A DNA stretch of 64,000 nucleotides from Roseobacter sp. MED193 (GCF_000152965.1 NZ_CH902583.1:2760363-2824362); one strand, 5' to 3'; numbered from the stretch's first letter, positions 18,860-27,260 are shown. The notes: a model not told the origin generated them from the letters alone. A program made the numbers and translations.

Positions 18860-19000
18860 TCACTCTCCGGCGCAGAACCCGGCGCGCATCCACTGCCCGC
18901 CAGACTGTGCGCATAGGTCCTTTTGATGGCTGCGCTCGAATAGAATGCCAGAGGTAAAGGCGATCGCAACAAAAATTACAAGGCGGATCAGACGTCCCAT
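18860..19000 (-). CDS. Small membrane-anchored protein with two cysteines (46 aa)
   Basis: A 46-codon gene tightly packed between bluB (4-base gap) and rimM (4-base gap) on the same strand. The product starts [20 protein letters not shown], a single N-terminal membrane segment or uncleaved signal, followed by [20 protein letters not shown] and FCAGE. The two Cys (30 and 43) flank a SGGxW motif, suggesting a disulfide-closed loop in the periplasm. I recall similar short proteins in this position in related genomes but know no function. Packing and composition make it a real gene rather than a chance frame. Confidence 0.7.
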   Translation of the reverse strand: MGRLIRLVIFVAIAFTSGILFERSHQKDLCAQSGGQWMRAGFCAGE

Positions 19001-19004
19001 CGGT

Positions 19005-19682
19005 CTACCGTGTCTCGATTGACAACGACGGCTGACGCTTTTCCCAGCCCTGGCGCTCCAGTTCCGGGCTGTCGTGTAGCGCCTCGGGGAGGCCAATGCA
19101 GAAATAGCCGACCAGTTGCCAGTTCTTTGGCACTTGCAGGTCACGGCTGAGCTGATCAGGGTCCAGCACTGAGACCCAGCCCAGTCCCAGTCCTTCGGCG
19201 CGCAGGGAAAGCCAGAACAATGTGATGGCTGTGACCACCGAATAGCGTCGCATCTCGGGCATGGTACCGGCACCCAGACCATGGCCCTGCGCTGTCTCGT
19301 CATCGCAGTAGATCGCCAATTGAACAGGGGCCTCACGCATGCCCGACAGTTTCAGGTCGGCATAGCGCGTAGCGCGCTCACCCGAATAGCCGGCAAGCGC
19401 CTCAGCATTGGCGGTTTCAAAATTTTTCAGGGCGGTACTCCGCGCGGCATCACTGGTGATGCGCAGGATGCGCCAGGGTTCGCTCAACCCCACTGAGGGG
19501 GCCAGCTGGATGGTGTTGAGGCAGCGCGCGAGCACTGCCTCATCCACCGGATCCTTGCGGAAGCGACGCACATCGCGCCGCATCCGCATCAGATGGTCAA
19601 GCTGGGCGCGGAACGCCTCTGGAAAGGCACCATCAGGCACCTCCCCATCACGCCCCAAAGGGGGCAGGTCCCACGACCCCAT
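19005..19682 (-). CDS. bluB: 5,6-dimethylbenzimidazole synthase
   Basis: BluB, a nitroreductase-fold flavoenzyme, breaks down reduced FMN with oxygen to make 5,6-dimethylbenzimidazole, the lower ligand of vitamin B12. The 225-residue protein has MRRDVRRFRKDPVDEAVL, LAPSVGLSEPWRILRI, the ALAGYSGERATRYADLKLSG segment that distinguishes BluB from other nitroreductases, and GLGWVSVLDP. ATG 19682 follows AAGG in the end of rpsP; a longer frame overlapping rpsP is a shadow. It sits between rpsP and rimM, away from other cobalamin genes, but cobD-cobC at 46098-47980 show that the organism makes cobamides. Confidence 0.9.
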   Translation of the reverse strand: MGSWDLPPLGRDGEVPDGAFPEAFRAQLDHLMRMRRDVRRFRKDPVDEAVLARCLNTIQLAPSVGLSEPWRILRITSDAARSTALKNFETANAEALAGYSGERATRYADLKLSGMREAPVQLAIYCDDETAQGHGLGAGTMPEMRRYSVVTAITLFWLSLRAEGLGLGWVSVLDPDQLSRDLQVPKNWQLVGYFCIGLPEALHDSPELERQGWEKRQPSLSIETR

Positions 19683-19686
19683 TGCC

Positions 19687-20046
19687 TTATTCCGCGTCTG
19701 CGGCTGGCTCGGCGGCCTTGGCTGCTTTTTCTTCGGCGCGTTCCTGGGCTTTCTTGCCAGGGGTGCCCTTCTTGGGGTTGTTGCGCTCTGTTTTTTCACG
19801 AACGCCAGCGGCTTCCAGCATACGAGCAATACGGTCGGTAACCTGTGCGCCCTGGTCGAGCCAGTACTGAACGCGCTCCATGTCCATTTTCACGCGCTCT
19901 TCGCTGTCTTTGGGCAGCAGAGGGTTATAGGTGCCGAGCTTTTCAACAAAACGGCCGTCACGTGGCATGCGGCTGTCAGCAGCCACGATGCGGTAGAAGG
20001 GGCGTTTTTTCGAGCCGCCACGGGCCAGACGAAGTTTGATAGCCAT
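19687..20046 (-). CDS. rpsP: 30S ribosomal protein S16
   Basis: S16 stabilises the 30S body. The 119-residue protein starts [20 protein letters not shown], with [22 protein letters not shown] and [19 protein letters not shown]. It is about 35 residues longer than the E. coli protein because of a low-complexity tail rich in Lys, Ala and Glu ([18 protein letters not shown]), common in alphaproteobacteria. It follows the chorismate mutase gene and precedes bluB by four bases. Confidence 0.97.
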   Translation of the reverse strand: MAIKLRLARGGSKKRPFYRIVAADSRMPRDGRFVEKLGTYNPLLPKDSEERVKMDMERVQYWLDQGAQVTDRIARMLEAAGVREKTERNNPKKGTPGKKAQERAEEKAAKAAEPAADAE

Positions 20047-20085
20047 GGGTAGTCTCCTTTGATGGCGTTTACAGGGATTGCCCTG

Positions 20086-20412
20086 TTATTCCTGGTGTTT
20101 CTTGTGGTGTCTGATGACTTCCTGAATGATGAAGTTCAGGAAAGCCTTGGCAAAATCGGGGTCCAGGTTGGCCCGTCTCGCCAAATCTTCGAGCCGCGCG
20201 ATCTGCTTTGCCTCTCGGGTGGGGTCCGAGGGCGGCAGGTCATGTTCAGCTTTCAGCTGACCAACGGCCTGTGTGTGTTTGAACCGCTCGCCCAGCGTAT
20301 AGACAAGGATGGCGTCCAGCCGGTCGATGCTTTCACGGTGTCCCATAAGGATCTCGGCGGCGCGGGCTACATCGTCCAGATCGGGCGCGGGAGTGTTGGT
20401 CGTATCAGTCAA
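20086..20412 (-). CDS. Chorismate mutase (AroQ type)
   Basis: A protein of about 108 residues, all-helical AroQ fold. It converts chorismate to prephenate for Phe and Tyr synthesis. Visible traits are HRESIDRLDAILVYTLGERF (helix 1 with the conserved Arg), VGQLKAEHDLPPSDPTREAK (helix 2) and FLNFIIQEVIRHHK (helix 3). The likely start is TTG 20412 (product begins TDTTNTPAPDLDD), overlapping the GNAT gene by eight bases with AAGGA upstream; no ATG fits the expected length. A chorismate mutase between GNATs and rpsP is usual in Rhodobacterales. Confidence 0.85.
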   Translation of the reverse strand: MTDTTNTPAPDLDDVARAAEILMGHRESIDRLDAILVYTLGERFKHTQAVGQLKAEHDLPPSDPTREAKQIARLEDLARRANLDPDFAKAFLNFIIQEVIRHHKKHQE

Positions 20413-21007
20413 GAGCCCATCCTTTTGGTTTGAACAGTGGGTCAGCGTAGTGGCTGATTTCCATCTCAATGCCATGGGCGATCTGACTGCCCTGCAACGC
20501 TTGCGGGCTGGGATGGCGGTAAACCGCGTCATTGCCGTCGATGGTTGTGGCATCGTGATCTTTCACGGCGCCAAGCCGTTCGGCCAGGCGGATCGAATCC
20601 AGGTTCTTGGGGTCAAGGTAGCTGACGGCGGTCTCCCAGCCCATGGTCTCGTAGAAATAGCTGCGGGCCGCGTTGGTGGCTTCCAGCGCATAGCCATGCC
20701 CGGCCGCGTCTGGCCAGATGATCCAGGCGATTTCCCGTTCTGGCCAACCCGCAGGCATCCAGCCGCCGGCCATGCCGTAGGTCTCATCCGTTTGCTTGTC
20801 GTGGATCATCCACATGCCAAAGCCGTGAATCTGCCAATGGCCGATCTCAGCCGCATAGAGCATCCAGGATTCATAAGCGTTCAACGGCCCGCCCATGAAG
20901 CGTGCCCGATAAGAGGAAAAGGTTGCCTCGAAATTTGGATAGTCCTCGGCCTCGGGGCCACGCAGCACCAGGCGTTCGGTCTCAATCACTGGAATACTGT
21001 GGCTCAT
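20405..21007 (-). CDS. GNAT N-acetyltransferase, RimJ/RimL type (third of three)
   Basis: A 200-residue RimJ/RimL-like acetyltransferase. It has IPVIETERLVLRGPEAEDYP at the start, EIGHWQIHGFGMWMIHDKQT, GWMPAGWPEREIAWIIWPDA and the acetyl-CoA loop region AAGHGYALEATNAARSYFY. It is clearly a paralogue of the two genes upstream (same start motif, same GHW...G.G.W and GW.E.E..W signatures). A C-terminal extension of about 25 residues (HGIEMEISHYADPLFKPKG) is absent in the others. It overlaps the gene before it by four bases. Targets are unknown; the RimJ/L group includes ribosomal-protein acetylases. Confidence 0.88.
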   Translation of the reverse strand: MSHSIPVIETERLVLRGPEAEDYPNFEATFSSYRARFMGGPLNAYESWMLYAAEIGHWQIHGFGMWMIHDKQTDETYGMAGGWMPAGWPEREIAWIIWPDAAGHGYALEATNAARSYFYETMGWETAVSYLDPKNLDSIRLAERLGAVKDHDATTIDGNDAVYRHPSPQALQGSQIAHGIEMEISHYADPLFKPKGWALD

Positions 21008-21531
21008 GCGGCCTCCTCCACCTTTGGGTGGCGCCAGATTTCACAAGGGGTGCCGCGCAGCTCGCCAAGATCTTCCATCGTGGCGCCTAGCCGGTGCGCC
21101 AACGCTCTTGAGCGGGCGTTGGTGGGGCGGATATAGCTGATAACGCCATCATGACCCTGATGCAGTGCAGCATAGCGACGGGCCGCGCTGGCGGCCTCAG
21201 CGGCGATGCCCTTGCCCTCGGCCTGTTCAAACACCGCCCAGCCCAGCTCTGGTTCTTGCCAACCTGGGGCAAAGATAATGCCAGTCCAGCCGACAAAGGC
21301 CCTGGTTGCCTTGTCGGTGATATGCCACAGGCCATAGCCATTCAGGGACCAATGCCCCAGCCGGGCCACAAGCGAGTCCCAGGCACCGGCCGCGTCGCGC
21401 GGACCGCCAACCGTGTGGCTCCGTTCAGTGGTGAAGAAATCAGCCAGGGGTTTCAGATCCGTGCTATGCGGCGCGCGCAGGATCAGTCGCGCGGTCTCGA
21501 TCACCAGGATTGGCAGGGGCATTGCGGTCAT
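21004..21531 (-). CDS. GNAT N-acetyltransferase, RimJ/RimL type (second of three)
   Basis: A 175-residue acetyltransferase with LPILVIETARLILRAPHSTD, RLGHWSLNGYGLWHITDKAT, IIFAPGWQEPELGWAVFEQ and the acyl-CoA loop AEGKGIAAEAASAARRYA, then TNARSRALAHRLGATMED. It overlaps both neighbours by four bases, so translation of the three genes is probably coupled. The similarity to the flanking copies points to local duplication followed by divergence. The substrate is unknown. Confidence 0.88.
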   Translation of the reverse strand: MTAMPLPILVIETARLILRAPHSTDLKPLADFFTTERSHTVGGPRDAAGAWDSLVARLGHWSLNGYGLWHITDKATRAFVGWTGIIFAPGWQEPELGWAVFEQAEGKGIAAEAASAARRYAALHQGHDGVISYIRPTNARSRALAHRLGATMEDLGELRGTPCEIWRHPKVEEAA

Positions 21532-22070
21532 GCGTAGCCCTCCATGCCGCCAGCGGCGAGATCATCGGGACTCATGTGACGCCAGACTTCCAGGGTGCCC
21601 ATGCGTACATGGGTGAAATCACCATCGCGGCTTGCCCCCATGCGTTGCGCAACGGCGCGCGAGGCGTGATTGTTTGGGTCAACCAGACTGATCGCTGTTG
21701 TCCAGCCTAGAGTCTCATAGGCATAGGTACGCGCAGCGGTGGCGGCCTCGGTGGCGTAGCCCTTACCGCCAAAGCCCTCGAACAGGTCCCAGCCGATTTC
21801 TGGCTCGGGCCAGCCCTCGGGATTCCACAAGCCGATTATACCAGCGGGTTTGCCGGTCTCTTTTTCCACCAGGGTCCAACGACCATAGCCCAGCAATTGC
21901 CAGTGGCCGATTTCCAGCGCCAGATGGCGCCAGACCTTGTCGCGCTCCATCTGTCCACCGACAAACGCGGCCCGCTCCGAGGCATAGAAGGCGCACAGCG
22001 GCTCGAAATCGCTCAACTCTGGCACGCGCATCAAAAGGCGTTCGGTCTCTATGGTGGGAACCTGGATCAT
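21528..22070 (-). CDS. GNAT N-acetyltransferase, RimJ/RimL type (first of three)
   Basis: A 180-residue acetyltransferase with VPTIETERLLMRVPELSDFE, LEIGHWQLLGYGRWTLVEKE, GLWNPEGWPEPEIGWDLFEG and the loop GFGGKGYATEAATAARTYA. ATG 22070 lies one base after the ffh stop; the longer frame is a shadow of the Gly/Met-rich end of ffh. It begins the set of three coupled GNATs. The substrate is unknown; position behind ffh and ahead of rpsP makes a ribosome- or translation-linked target plausible but unproven. Confidence 0.88.
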   Translation of the reverse strand: MIQVPTIETERLLMRVPELSDFEPLCAFYASERAAFVGGQMERDKVWRHLALEIGHWQLLGYGRWTLVEKETGKPAGIIGLWNPEGWPEPEIGWDLFEGFGGKGYATEAATAARTYAYETLGWTTAISLVDPNNHASRAVAQRMGASRDGDFTHVRMGTLEVWRHMSPDDLAAGGMEGYA

Positions 22071-22071
22071 G

Positions 22072-23601
22072 TTATTTCTTTTTGCCAAAACCAGAGAGGC
22101 CGCCGGGCAGACCCATTCCACCCATGCCACCCAGACCGGGCAATCCGCCGGGCATCCCCTTGCCGCCACCCATGGCCTTGGCCGCGGCTTCCAGCGCCTT
22201 GGGGTCCATCTGGCTGGGGTCCATGCCGGCCATATCGCCCATGCCGCCGCCCTTACCGAGCATGCCTTTCATGGCCTGCTTCAGCATCTTACCTTTGCCC
22301 ATCTTGCCCATCTTCTTCATCATGTCCGACATCTGACGGTGCATTTTCAGAAGCTTGTTCAGATCAGAGACCTGCATACCAGCGCCGGCCACGATACGCT
22401 TTTTGCGGCTGGCCTGCAGAAGGCCGGGGTTGGCACGCTCTTTCTTGGTCATTGACTGGATCATGGCGATCTGGCGCTTGATAACTTTGTCGTCCATGCC
22501 GGCATCCTGCACCTGCTTGGCCATTTTACCCATGCCGGGCATCATCGACATCATGCCTTCCATGCCGCCCATCTGCTGCATCTGTTCTAGCTGCATCTTC
22601 AGGTCGTTCATGTTGAACTGACCCTTCATCATGCGCTTCATCATGCGCTCGGCCTGTTCGGCCTCGATGGTGTCTTGCGCCTTTTCAACCAGGGCCACGA
22701 TGTCGCCCATGCCGAGAATACGGCCGGCTACGCGCTCGGGCTCAAAGGTCTCGATGGCGTCCATCTTTTCGCCGAGGCCGACAAAGCGGATCGGCTTACC
22801 GGTGACTGCGCGCATCGACAGGGCAGCACCGCCACGGCCGTCACCATCCATCCGGGTGAGCACCACGCCGGAGATGCCGATCTTGGCGTCAAATTCTTCT
22901 GCAACCTCAACCGCAACCTGACCGGTCAAGCCGTCAACCACCAAGAGGGTCTCACGCGGAGAGACCACATCGCGGACGTCTTCGACTTCCTGCATCAGGA
23001 CTTCGTCAATCTGCAGGCGGCCAGCCGTGTCGAGCATATAGACGTCATAGCCACCCAGCGCAGCCTGCTGTTTGGCGCGCTTGGCGATATCAACAGGTTT
23101 CTGGCCGGCAACGATCGGCAGGGTGTCGACGCCAATCTGGGCCCCCAGAACCGCCAACTGATCCATCGCGGCCGGGCGATAGACATCGAGCGATGCCATA
23201 AGCACCCGCTTGCCTTCTTTGTCTTTCAGCCGTTTGGCCAGCTTACCGGTGGTGGTGGTCTTACCAGAGCCCTGCAAACCTACCATCAGGATCGGCGCAG
23301 GCGGGTTGTCGACCTTGAGCGTGCCGAGGTCCTCATTGCCGCGCAGCACCTCCACCAGTGCGTCGTGCACGATCTTGACGACCTGCTGGCCCGGCGTCAC
23401 CGATTTGGTAACCGATTGGCCAGTGGCCTGTTCCTGTACCTTCTTGACGAAATCACGTGCCACTGGCAGCGACACATCCGCCTCTAGCAGGGCAACGCGG
23501 ACTTCGCGCAGAGCGGTTTTGACGTCTTCCTCGGACAGGGCGCCCTGTTTGGTTAGCCGGTCAAAGACCCCGGAAAGCCGTTCGGATAAATTTTCAAACA
23601 T
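22072..23601 (-). CDS. ffh: Signal recognition particle protein (SRP54/Ffh)
   Basis: Ffh binds 4.5S RNA and signal sequences and targets nascent membrane proteins to FtsY. The 509-residue protein has the N domain (MFENLSERLSGVFDRLTKQG), the GTPase domain with GLQGSGKTTTTGKLA, MASLDVYRPAA, LDTAGRLQ and TRMDGDGRGGAAL, and the methionine-rich M domain (about 300-450). The C-terminal tail is rich in Gly and Met (MGGGKGMPGGLPGLGGMGG). ATG 23601 is set by AAGGAGG eight bases upstream. It heads the long leftward region. No SRP RNA gene was seen nearby. Confidence 0.97.
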   Translation of the reverse strand: MFENLSERLSGVFDRLTKQGALSEEDVKTALREVRVALLEADVSLPVARDFVKKVQEQATGQSVTKSVTPGQQVVKIVHDALVEVLRGNEDLGTLKVDNPPAPILMVGLQGSGKTTTTGKLAKRLKDKEGKRVLMASLDVYRPAAMDQLAVLGAQIGVDTLPIVAGQKPVDIAKRAKQQAALGGYDVYMLDTAGRLQIDEVLMQEVEDVRDVVSPRETLLVVDGLTGQVAVEVAEEFDAKIGISGVVLTRMDGDGRGGAALSMRAVTGKPIRFVGLGEKMDAIETFEPERVAGRILGMGDIVALVEKAQDTIEAEQAERMMKRMMKGQFNMNDLKMQLEQMQQMGGMEGMMSMMPGMGKMAKQVQDAGMDDKVIKRQIAMIQSMTKKERANPGLLQASRKKRIVAGAGMQVSDLNKLLKMHRQMSDMMKKMGKMGKGKMLKQAMKGMLGKGGGMGDMAGMDPSQMDPKALEAAAKAMGGGKGMPGGLPGLGGMGGMGLPGGLSGFGKKK

Positions 23602-23763
23602 GCTTACGGCCTCCTTCGCCGGTTCCAAAATCAGACACTTCCTACCTAGTAAGCAGGAGGTCCATGCGCAATTGCCCCCACGGGCGTAACACGCTGGTGG
23701 AGGGCGATCCCCGACAAGTCAGGGACCGGAAGACTCAAGCTGCTTCCGGATATTGGCCCTGCG

Positions 23764-24228
23764 TTACGTGGATTGGCCGACAGAGTCAACCCTGGCAGCT
23801 TTGAGCCATGCATTCACCCGGTCCGCAATTTCCATCTGGTCTTTTTCCGTCGAAGGCCGTTCAGTCAGATGTTCCATAAGGAGATCGCCATCGCAGTGTA
23901 GAAGGAGTGCAGGCAGGAATTCTTGCTTTCCGAACTCCACGGGTTGCGGGCTCAGGGTGTACTCTTTGATATTTTGTAATGGGATGCAGTGTTCCTGGAA
24001 ATAGAACCCGCCTTTTCTGCGGTAGGTCAACTCAGCCTTTTGTCTGTCGAAGATCAGCTGACTGCGGTCCAGGCTCATTGCGGCCAGGAAAAGCAAAATC
24101 ACCGCGCCGCAGGCAACAACCGCCGCCATAAAGATGTCACCATCCCACAGCCAGGCTAGGCTGTAGTAGATAGGCAGCAGGGCGGCAGCGGTAAGGAAAA
24201 CCGGGGCCAGCCTGTCTTGGTATTCCAA
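23764..24228 (-). CDS. Hypothetical membrane protein with two N-terminal TM helices
   Basis: A 154-residue protein not recognised as a named family. Two hydrophobic helices come first (VFLTAAALLPIYYSLAWLW and FMAAVVACGAVILLFLAAMS). A soluble part of beta-strand character follows: LIFDRQKAELTYRRKGGFYF, IPLQNIKEYTLSPQPVEFG and LPALLLHCDGDLLMEHLTER, ending in an amphipathic helix ADRVNAWLKAA. Two helices plus a PH-like beta domain recall bacterial PH-domain membrane proteins of the YdbT/YcxB type, but this is only a shape comparison. It stands alone behind ffh. Confidence 0.6.
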   Translation of the reverse strand: MEYQDRLAPVFLTAAALLPIYYSLAWLWDGDIFMAAVVACGAVILLFLAAMSLDRSQLIFDRQKAELTYRRKGGFYFQEHCIPLQNIKEYTLSPQPVEFGKQEFLPALLLHCDGDLLMEHLTERPSTEKDQMEIADRVNAWLKAARVDSVGQST

Positions 24229-24479
24229 AATGAGATGCTATGGCGTTTCACGGGTAATTTTCATATCAAAAACTTACCAATATTTTGGACATGGAGCGAG
24301 AGGCATCTGGTCTGTTGCCCTTGACACGTTGGGGGGTGGGTAGACACCATTGGCATCAAGGTCTGGCCGGGAGTGAATGGACAGACGGTGGCGACAGCAG
24401 CAAGCGTACAGGCGTAGAGCGACGTGACAGGTCGTAATCCTCTTCGGGCAGCCATTTAGCTGAGGGAGGATCAAGAGAT

Positions 24480-26450
24480 ATGCGTGTATTTACCATTTTG
24501 GGGCCATCGCAATCCGGCAAAACGACCCTGGCAAGGGCGCTGGCGGGTCTGGACGGGGCCATGGGAAAACGGCGGGAAACGGCAACGGTTGCAGCTATGC
24601 AGCCGTTTTCTTTTATGGGAGAGGACTGGGCCGCCATCGAAATTTCTGGGGGAGCAGAGAACCGGGCGCAGGTTGGGCCAGCTCTGACAGCCAGTGATGC
24701 AGCGGTACTCTGTGTGCCTGCGGATCCAGAGGCCGCAGTTCTGGCCGCGCCCTATCTGCGCCAGCTGGAGGAGGCAGGGATCCCCGTTTTCCTGTTTGTC
24801 AACCGCATGGATCAGGCCACAGGGCGCATTGCCGATATCATTGCGGCTCTGCAAACCTACAGTCAGCACAGTATTGTGCTACGCCAGGTGCCGATCCGCC
24901 AAGATGGCCAAGTGGTAGGGGCGGTTGATCTGATTTCTGAGCGCGCTTGGAAGTACATTGAAGACCAGCCCTCGGCCTTGATTGAGCTGCCCGAAGAGAT
25001 GCAGCTGCGCGAGAAGCAAGCCCGTAGCGAGATGCTGGAGGCCCTGGCAGATTTTGACGACCATTTACTGGAAGAGCTGATCGAAGATCGCGAAGTCTTG
25101 GCAGCAGAGGCCTATGATGTGGCGACACAGGTGCTGCAGCATGGTGAGGTTTTTCCGGCGTTTCTGGGGGCGGCGGAACACCGCAATGGGGTCCTGCGAT
25201 TGATGAAGTCACTGCGTCACGAGGTGCCTCAGGTGGCGGCAACGCGGGCGCGGTTGGCCGGGGCGCATGAGGGCTTGGGGGATGTGGTTGCCGTTGGCTG
25301 CATGGCGGATCAGGTCAAGCATCTTGGTAAAACTGTTCTGTTGCGTGCTCTGGATAGCGGCTTGGAGCCAGGGCTCCCGGTGGGCGGCAGCACTCTTGGG
25401 GGGCTGACCGGGTTGTCTGCGGCGAGCCCAGGTCATGGTGGCGAAAACGGGAATGGAGAGAGCAGCGTTGCCGCCCAGAGAGGGGGGCTTTTGGCCGGCG
25501 ATATTGGCCAGGCGGTGAAGTCGGATCATCTCAACCTTGGATATTGCTATACTGCCGATAGCAGCGCTGGGCTGCCGAGCTGGGCGCAGCCAAAGCCTTC
25601 AACCTACCGACGTTTGGTGGTCCCGGTGCATGACCGCGACGAAGCGCGGCTCGCGACGGCCCTGGACCGGTTACTCGGGCTCGACCCGGCTGTGGGGCTG
25701 GAACAGGATGCGATTTCCGGGCGTGCACTGTTGCATTTGCAGGGCCCGCTGCATCTGCGACGGGTTCTGGCGACGCTGGAAAAGGAATTCGGCGTTGAAG
25801 CGCATAGCGAAAGGGTGCCGCCGACCTTTTGTAAAACTCTTAAAAAGCCGGTGGAGCAACAGTACCGGCATAGAAAACAGTCTGGTGGGGCGGGCCAGTT
25901 TGCGGATGTATGGATCGAAATCCAGCCGTTGCCGCGTGGCGCAGGCTTCAAATTTCAGGAACAAGTCAAGGGCGGCGCAGTGCCGAAGGCCTATATCACT
26001 TCGGTCGAGGCCGGCGTGCGTGAGGCGCTGGACCTGGGCCAGAATGGACATCCGGTGGTGGATGTTGAGGTGACCTTGAAAGATGGCAAACACCACGCGG
26101 TGGACAGCTCTGATTTTGCGTTCCGTATTGCGGGGAGAAACGCAGTGCGGAATGCTTTGGATCAGGCAGAGGTTGTTCTTTTGCAGCCGATCATGCGGTT
26201 GAACATCCATGCGCCCTCAGTGTTTTCCGGCGGTTTGATACCTTTGGTGAGCAGTTTGAAGGGGCAGGTGCTGGGCCTTGCGGCCGAAGAGCAGGCTGCA
26301 GGCTGGGATGTTTTGGAGGTGCTGTTGCCCTTGGCGGCGCAGGATACACTGTGCCACAGCCTTGCCAGTGCCACCCGTGGCACGGGCTGGTTTGAGACAG
26401 CTTTTGACCATTATGAGGAGGCCCGCCACGAAGACCCAGCGCCCGCGTAA
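24480..26450 (+). CDS. Divergent elongation factor G-like protein
   Basis: A 656-residue EF-G paralogue, about 50 residues shorter than EF-G. The P-loop GPSQSGKTT (8-16) is kept and NRMD (108-111) stands for NKxD. The switch I RGITI motif is missing, and the DTPGH box reads IEISGGAEN (about 53-61), without the Asp and His. From about residue 420 it is a normal EF-G: GRALLHLQGPLHLRRVL, domain IV with KQSGGAGQFADVWIEIQPL and KHHAVDSSDFAFRIAG, and domain V with PIMRLNIHAPSVFSGGLIPL. A Gly/Ser-rich insertion lies near 305-330. GGGAGGATC precedes the start. FusA2-type EF-G paralogues occur widely and their role is mostly unknown; GTP hydrolysis here is doubtful. Confidence 0.85.
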   Translation: MRVFTILGPSQSGKTTLARALAGLDGAMGKRRETATVAAMQPFSFMGEDWAAIEISGGAENRAQVGPALTASDAAVLCVPADPEAAVLAAPYLRQLEEAGIPVFLFVNRMDQATGRIADIIAALQTYSQHSIVLRQVPIRQDGQVVGAVDLISERAWKYIEDQPSALIELPEEMQLREKQARSEMLEALADFDDHLLEELIEDREVLAAEAYDVATQVLQHGEVFPAFLGAAEHRNGVLRLMKSLRHEVPQVAATRARLAGAHEGLGDVVAVGCMADQVKHLGKTVLLRALDSGLEPGLPVGGSTLGGLTGLSAASPGHGGENGNGESSVAAQRGGLLAGDIGQAVKSDHLNLGYCYTADSSAGLPSWAQPKPSTYRRLVVPVHDRDEARLATALDRLLGLDPAVGLEQDAISGRALLHLQGPLHLRRVLATLEKEFGVEAHSERVPPTFCKTLKKPVEQQYRHRKQSGGAGQFADVWIEIQPLPRGAGFKFQEQVKGGAVPKAYITSVEAGVREALDLGQNGHPVVDVEVTLKDGKHHAVDSSDFAFRIAGRNAVRNALDQAEVVLLQPIMRLNIHAPSVFSGGLIPLVSSLKGQVLGLAAEEQAAGWDVLEVLLPLAAQDTLCHSLASATRGTGWFETAFDHYEEARHEDPAPA

Positions 26451-26653
26451 GCGCAATGGCAAGTAGGCAATGGCAAGAAGATTGGCTGACCGGGAGGGGT
26501 GATCTGGCTGCGCAATGACCTGTCCGGACTTGATCGTGCTGCCTGTATCGCAGAGCGACCCGCAGGAGACGTATCTCCACTTGCGTCCACAGGGTATTTT
26601 GCGCGATTTGATCAGGAGATATAAATTCCACAGTCTTTGGAGAGATTAATTAT

Positions 26654-27184
26654 ATGAACGCTGCCTCCCCTGCTCAGCACACTGCCCAGCCAATCGGCTC
26701 TGATGCGCTCCTGGCGCAGCTCACGGAATGGGGGCTGCCCTATACATTGTTTACCCATGTGCCTTTGCGCACTGTGGAGGAGGCCAAACAGGTAGAAGCT
26801 GAGATGCAGCAGCCCGGCCTCAGTAGCTTGAAAATCAAGAACCTCTATCTGCGGGATCGCAAAAAGCGAAACTATCTGATTTCCGTCGAGCAGGACCGGG
26901 AGATCGACCTTAAAGCGCTGAGCAAGGAAATTGGCGCTGGGGGCCTGAGCTTTGGCTCCAGCGACCGCCTGATGCAGAACTTGGGTATTCTTCCCGGCGC
27001 GGTGAGCCCGTTGGCAATGATCACCGGGGTTGGCCAAGGCGTGCGTTTCTACATGGATGCTGCGGCGCGGGATGTGGATGTGATCTATATGCATCCCTTG
27101 GTAAATGACCGCACCGTGATGATGGCGCGGGGGGATTTCCTTGCATTTCTGGAGCGGATCGGCTGCGAAATAAACTGGGTTTAG
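26654..27184 (+). CDS. YbaK/ProXp-type tRNA-editing deacylase (PrdX-like)
   Basis: A 176-residue protein with the ProRS-associated (YbaK) fold. The pattern PYTLFTHVPLRTVEEAKQVE, SSLKIKNLYLRDRKKRNYLI, LSFGSSDRLMQNLGILPGAV and FYMDAAARDVDVIYMHPLVN matches PrdX/ProXp-ala proteins, which hydrolyse alanine mis-attached to tRNA-Pro. Activity is inferred from family. The start at 26654 has GAGATTAATTAT upstream, a weak site. It is on the same strand as the EF-G-like gene, about 200 bases apart, and ends at a bidirectional terminator. Confidence 0.87.
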   Translation: MNAASPAQHTAQPIGSDALLAQLTEWGLPYTLFTHVPLRTVEEAKQVEAEMQQPGLSSLKIKNLYLRDRKKRNYLISVEQDREIDLKALSKEIGAGGLSFGSSDRLMQNLGILPGAVSPLAMITGVGQGVRFYMDAAARDVDVIYMHPLVNDRTVMMARGDFLAFLERIGCEINWV

Positions 27185-27195
27185 CCGTGGCAAGC

Positions 27196-27230
27196 AAAAT
27201 GCCGCCCTCCCTTGGGGAAGGCGGCATTTA
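27196..27230. terminator. Bidirectional terminator between the deacylase gene and azoR
   Basis: AAATGCCGCC (27197-27206) pairs with GGCGGCATTT (27220-27229), with CTCCC/GGGGA pairing inside. A-rich and T-rich flanks on both sides let it work for the converging genes on both strands. It lies 12 bases after the deacylase gene stop and 31 bases beyond the azoR stop. Confidence 0.8.
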
Positions 27231-27260
27231 GGTTTGCACTGTCTGGCTTGTGCACGCGAG

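Noticed and set aside
23629..23763. SRP RNA gene next to ffh
   Set aside because: The 135 bases upstream of ffh do not show the long hairpin with the GGAA-type tetraloop core of 4.5S RNA.
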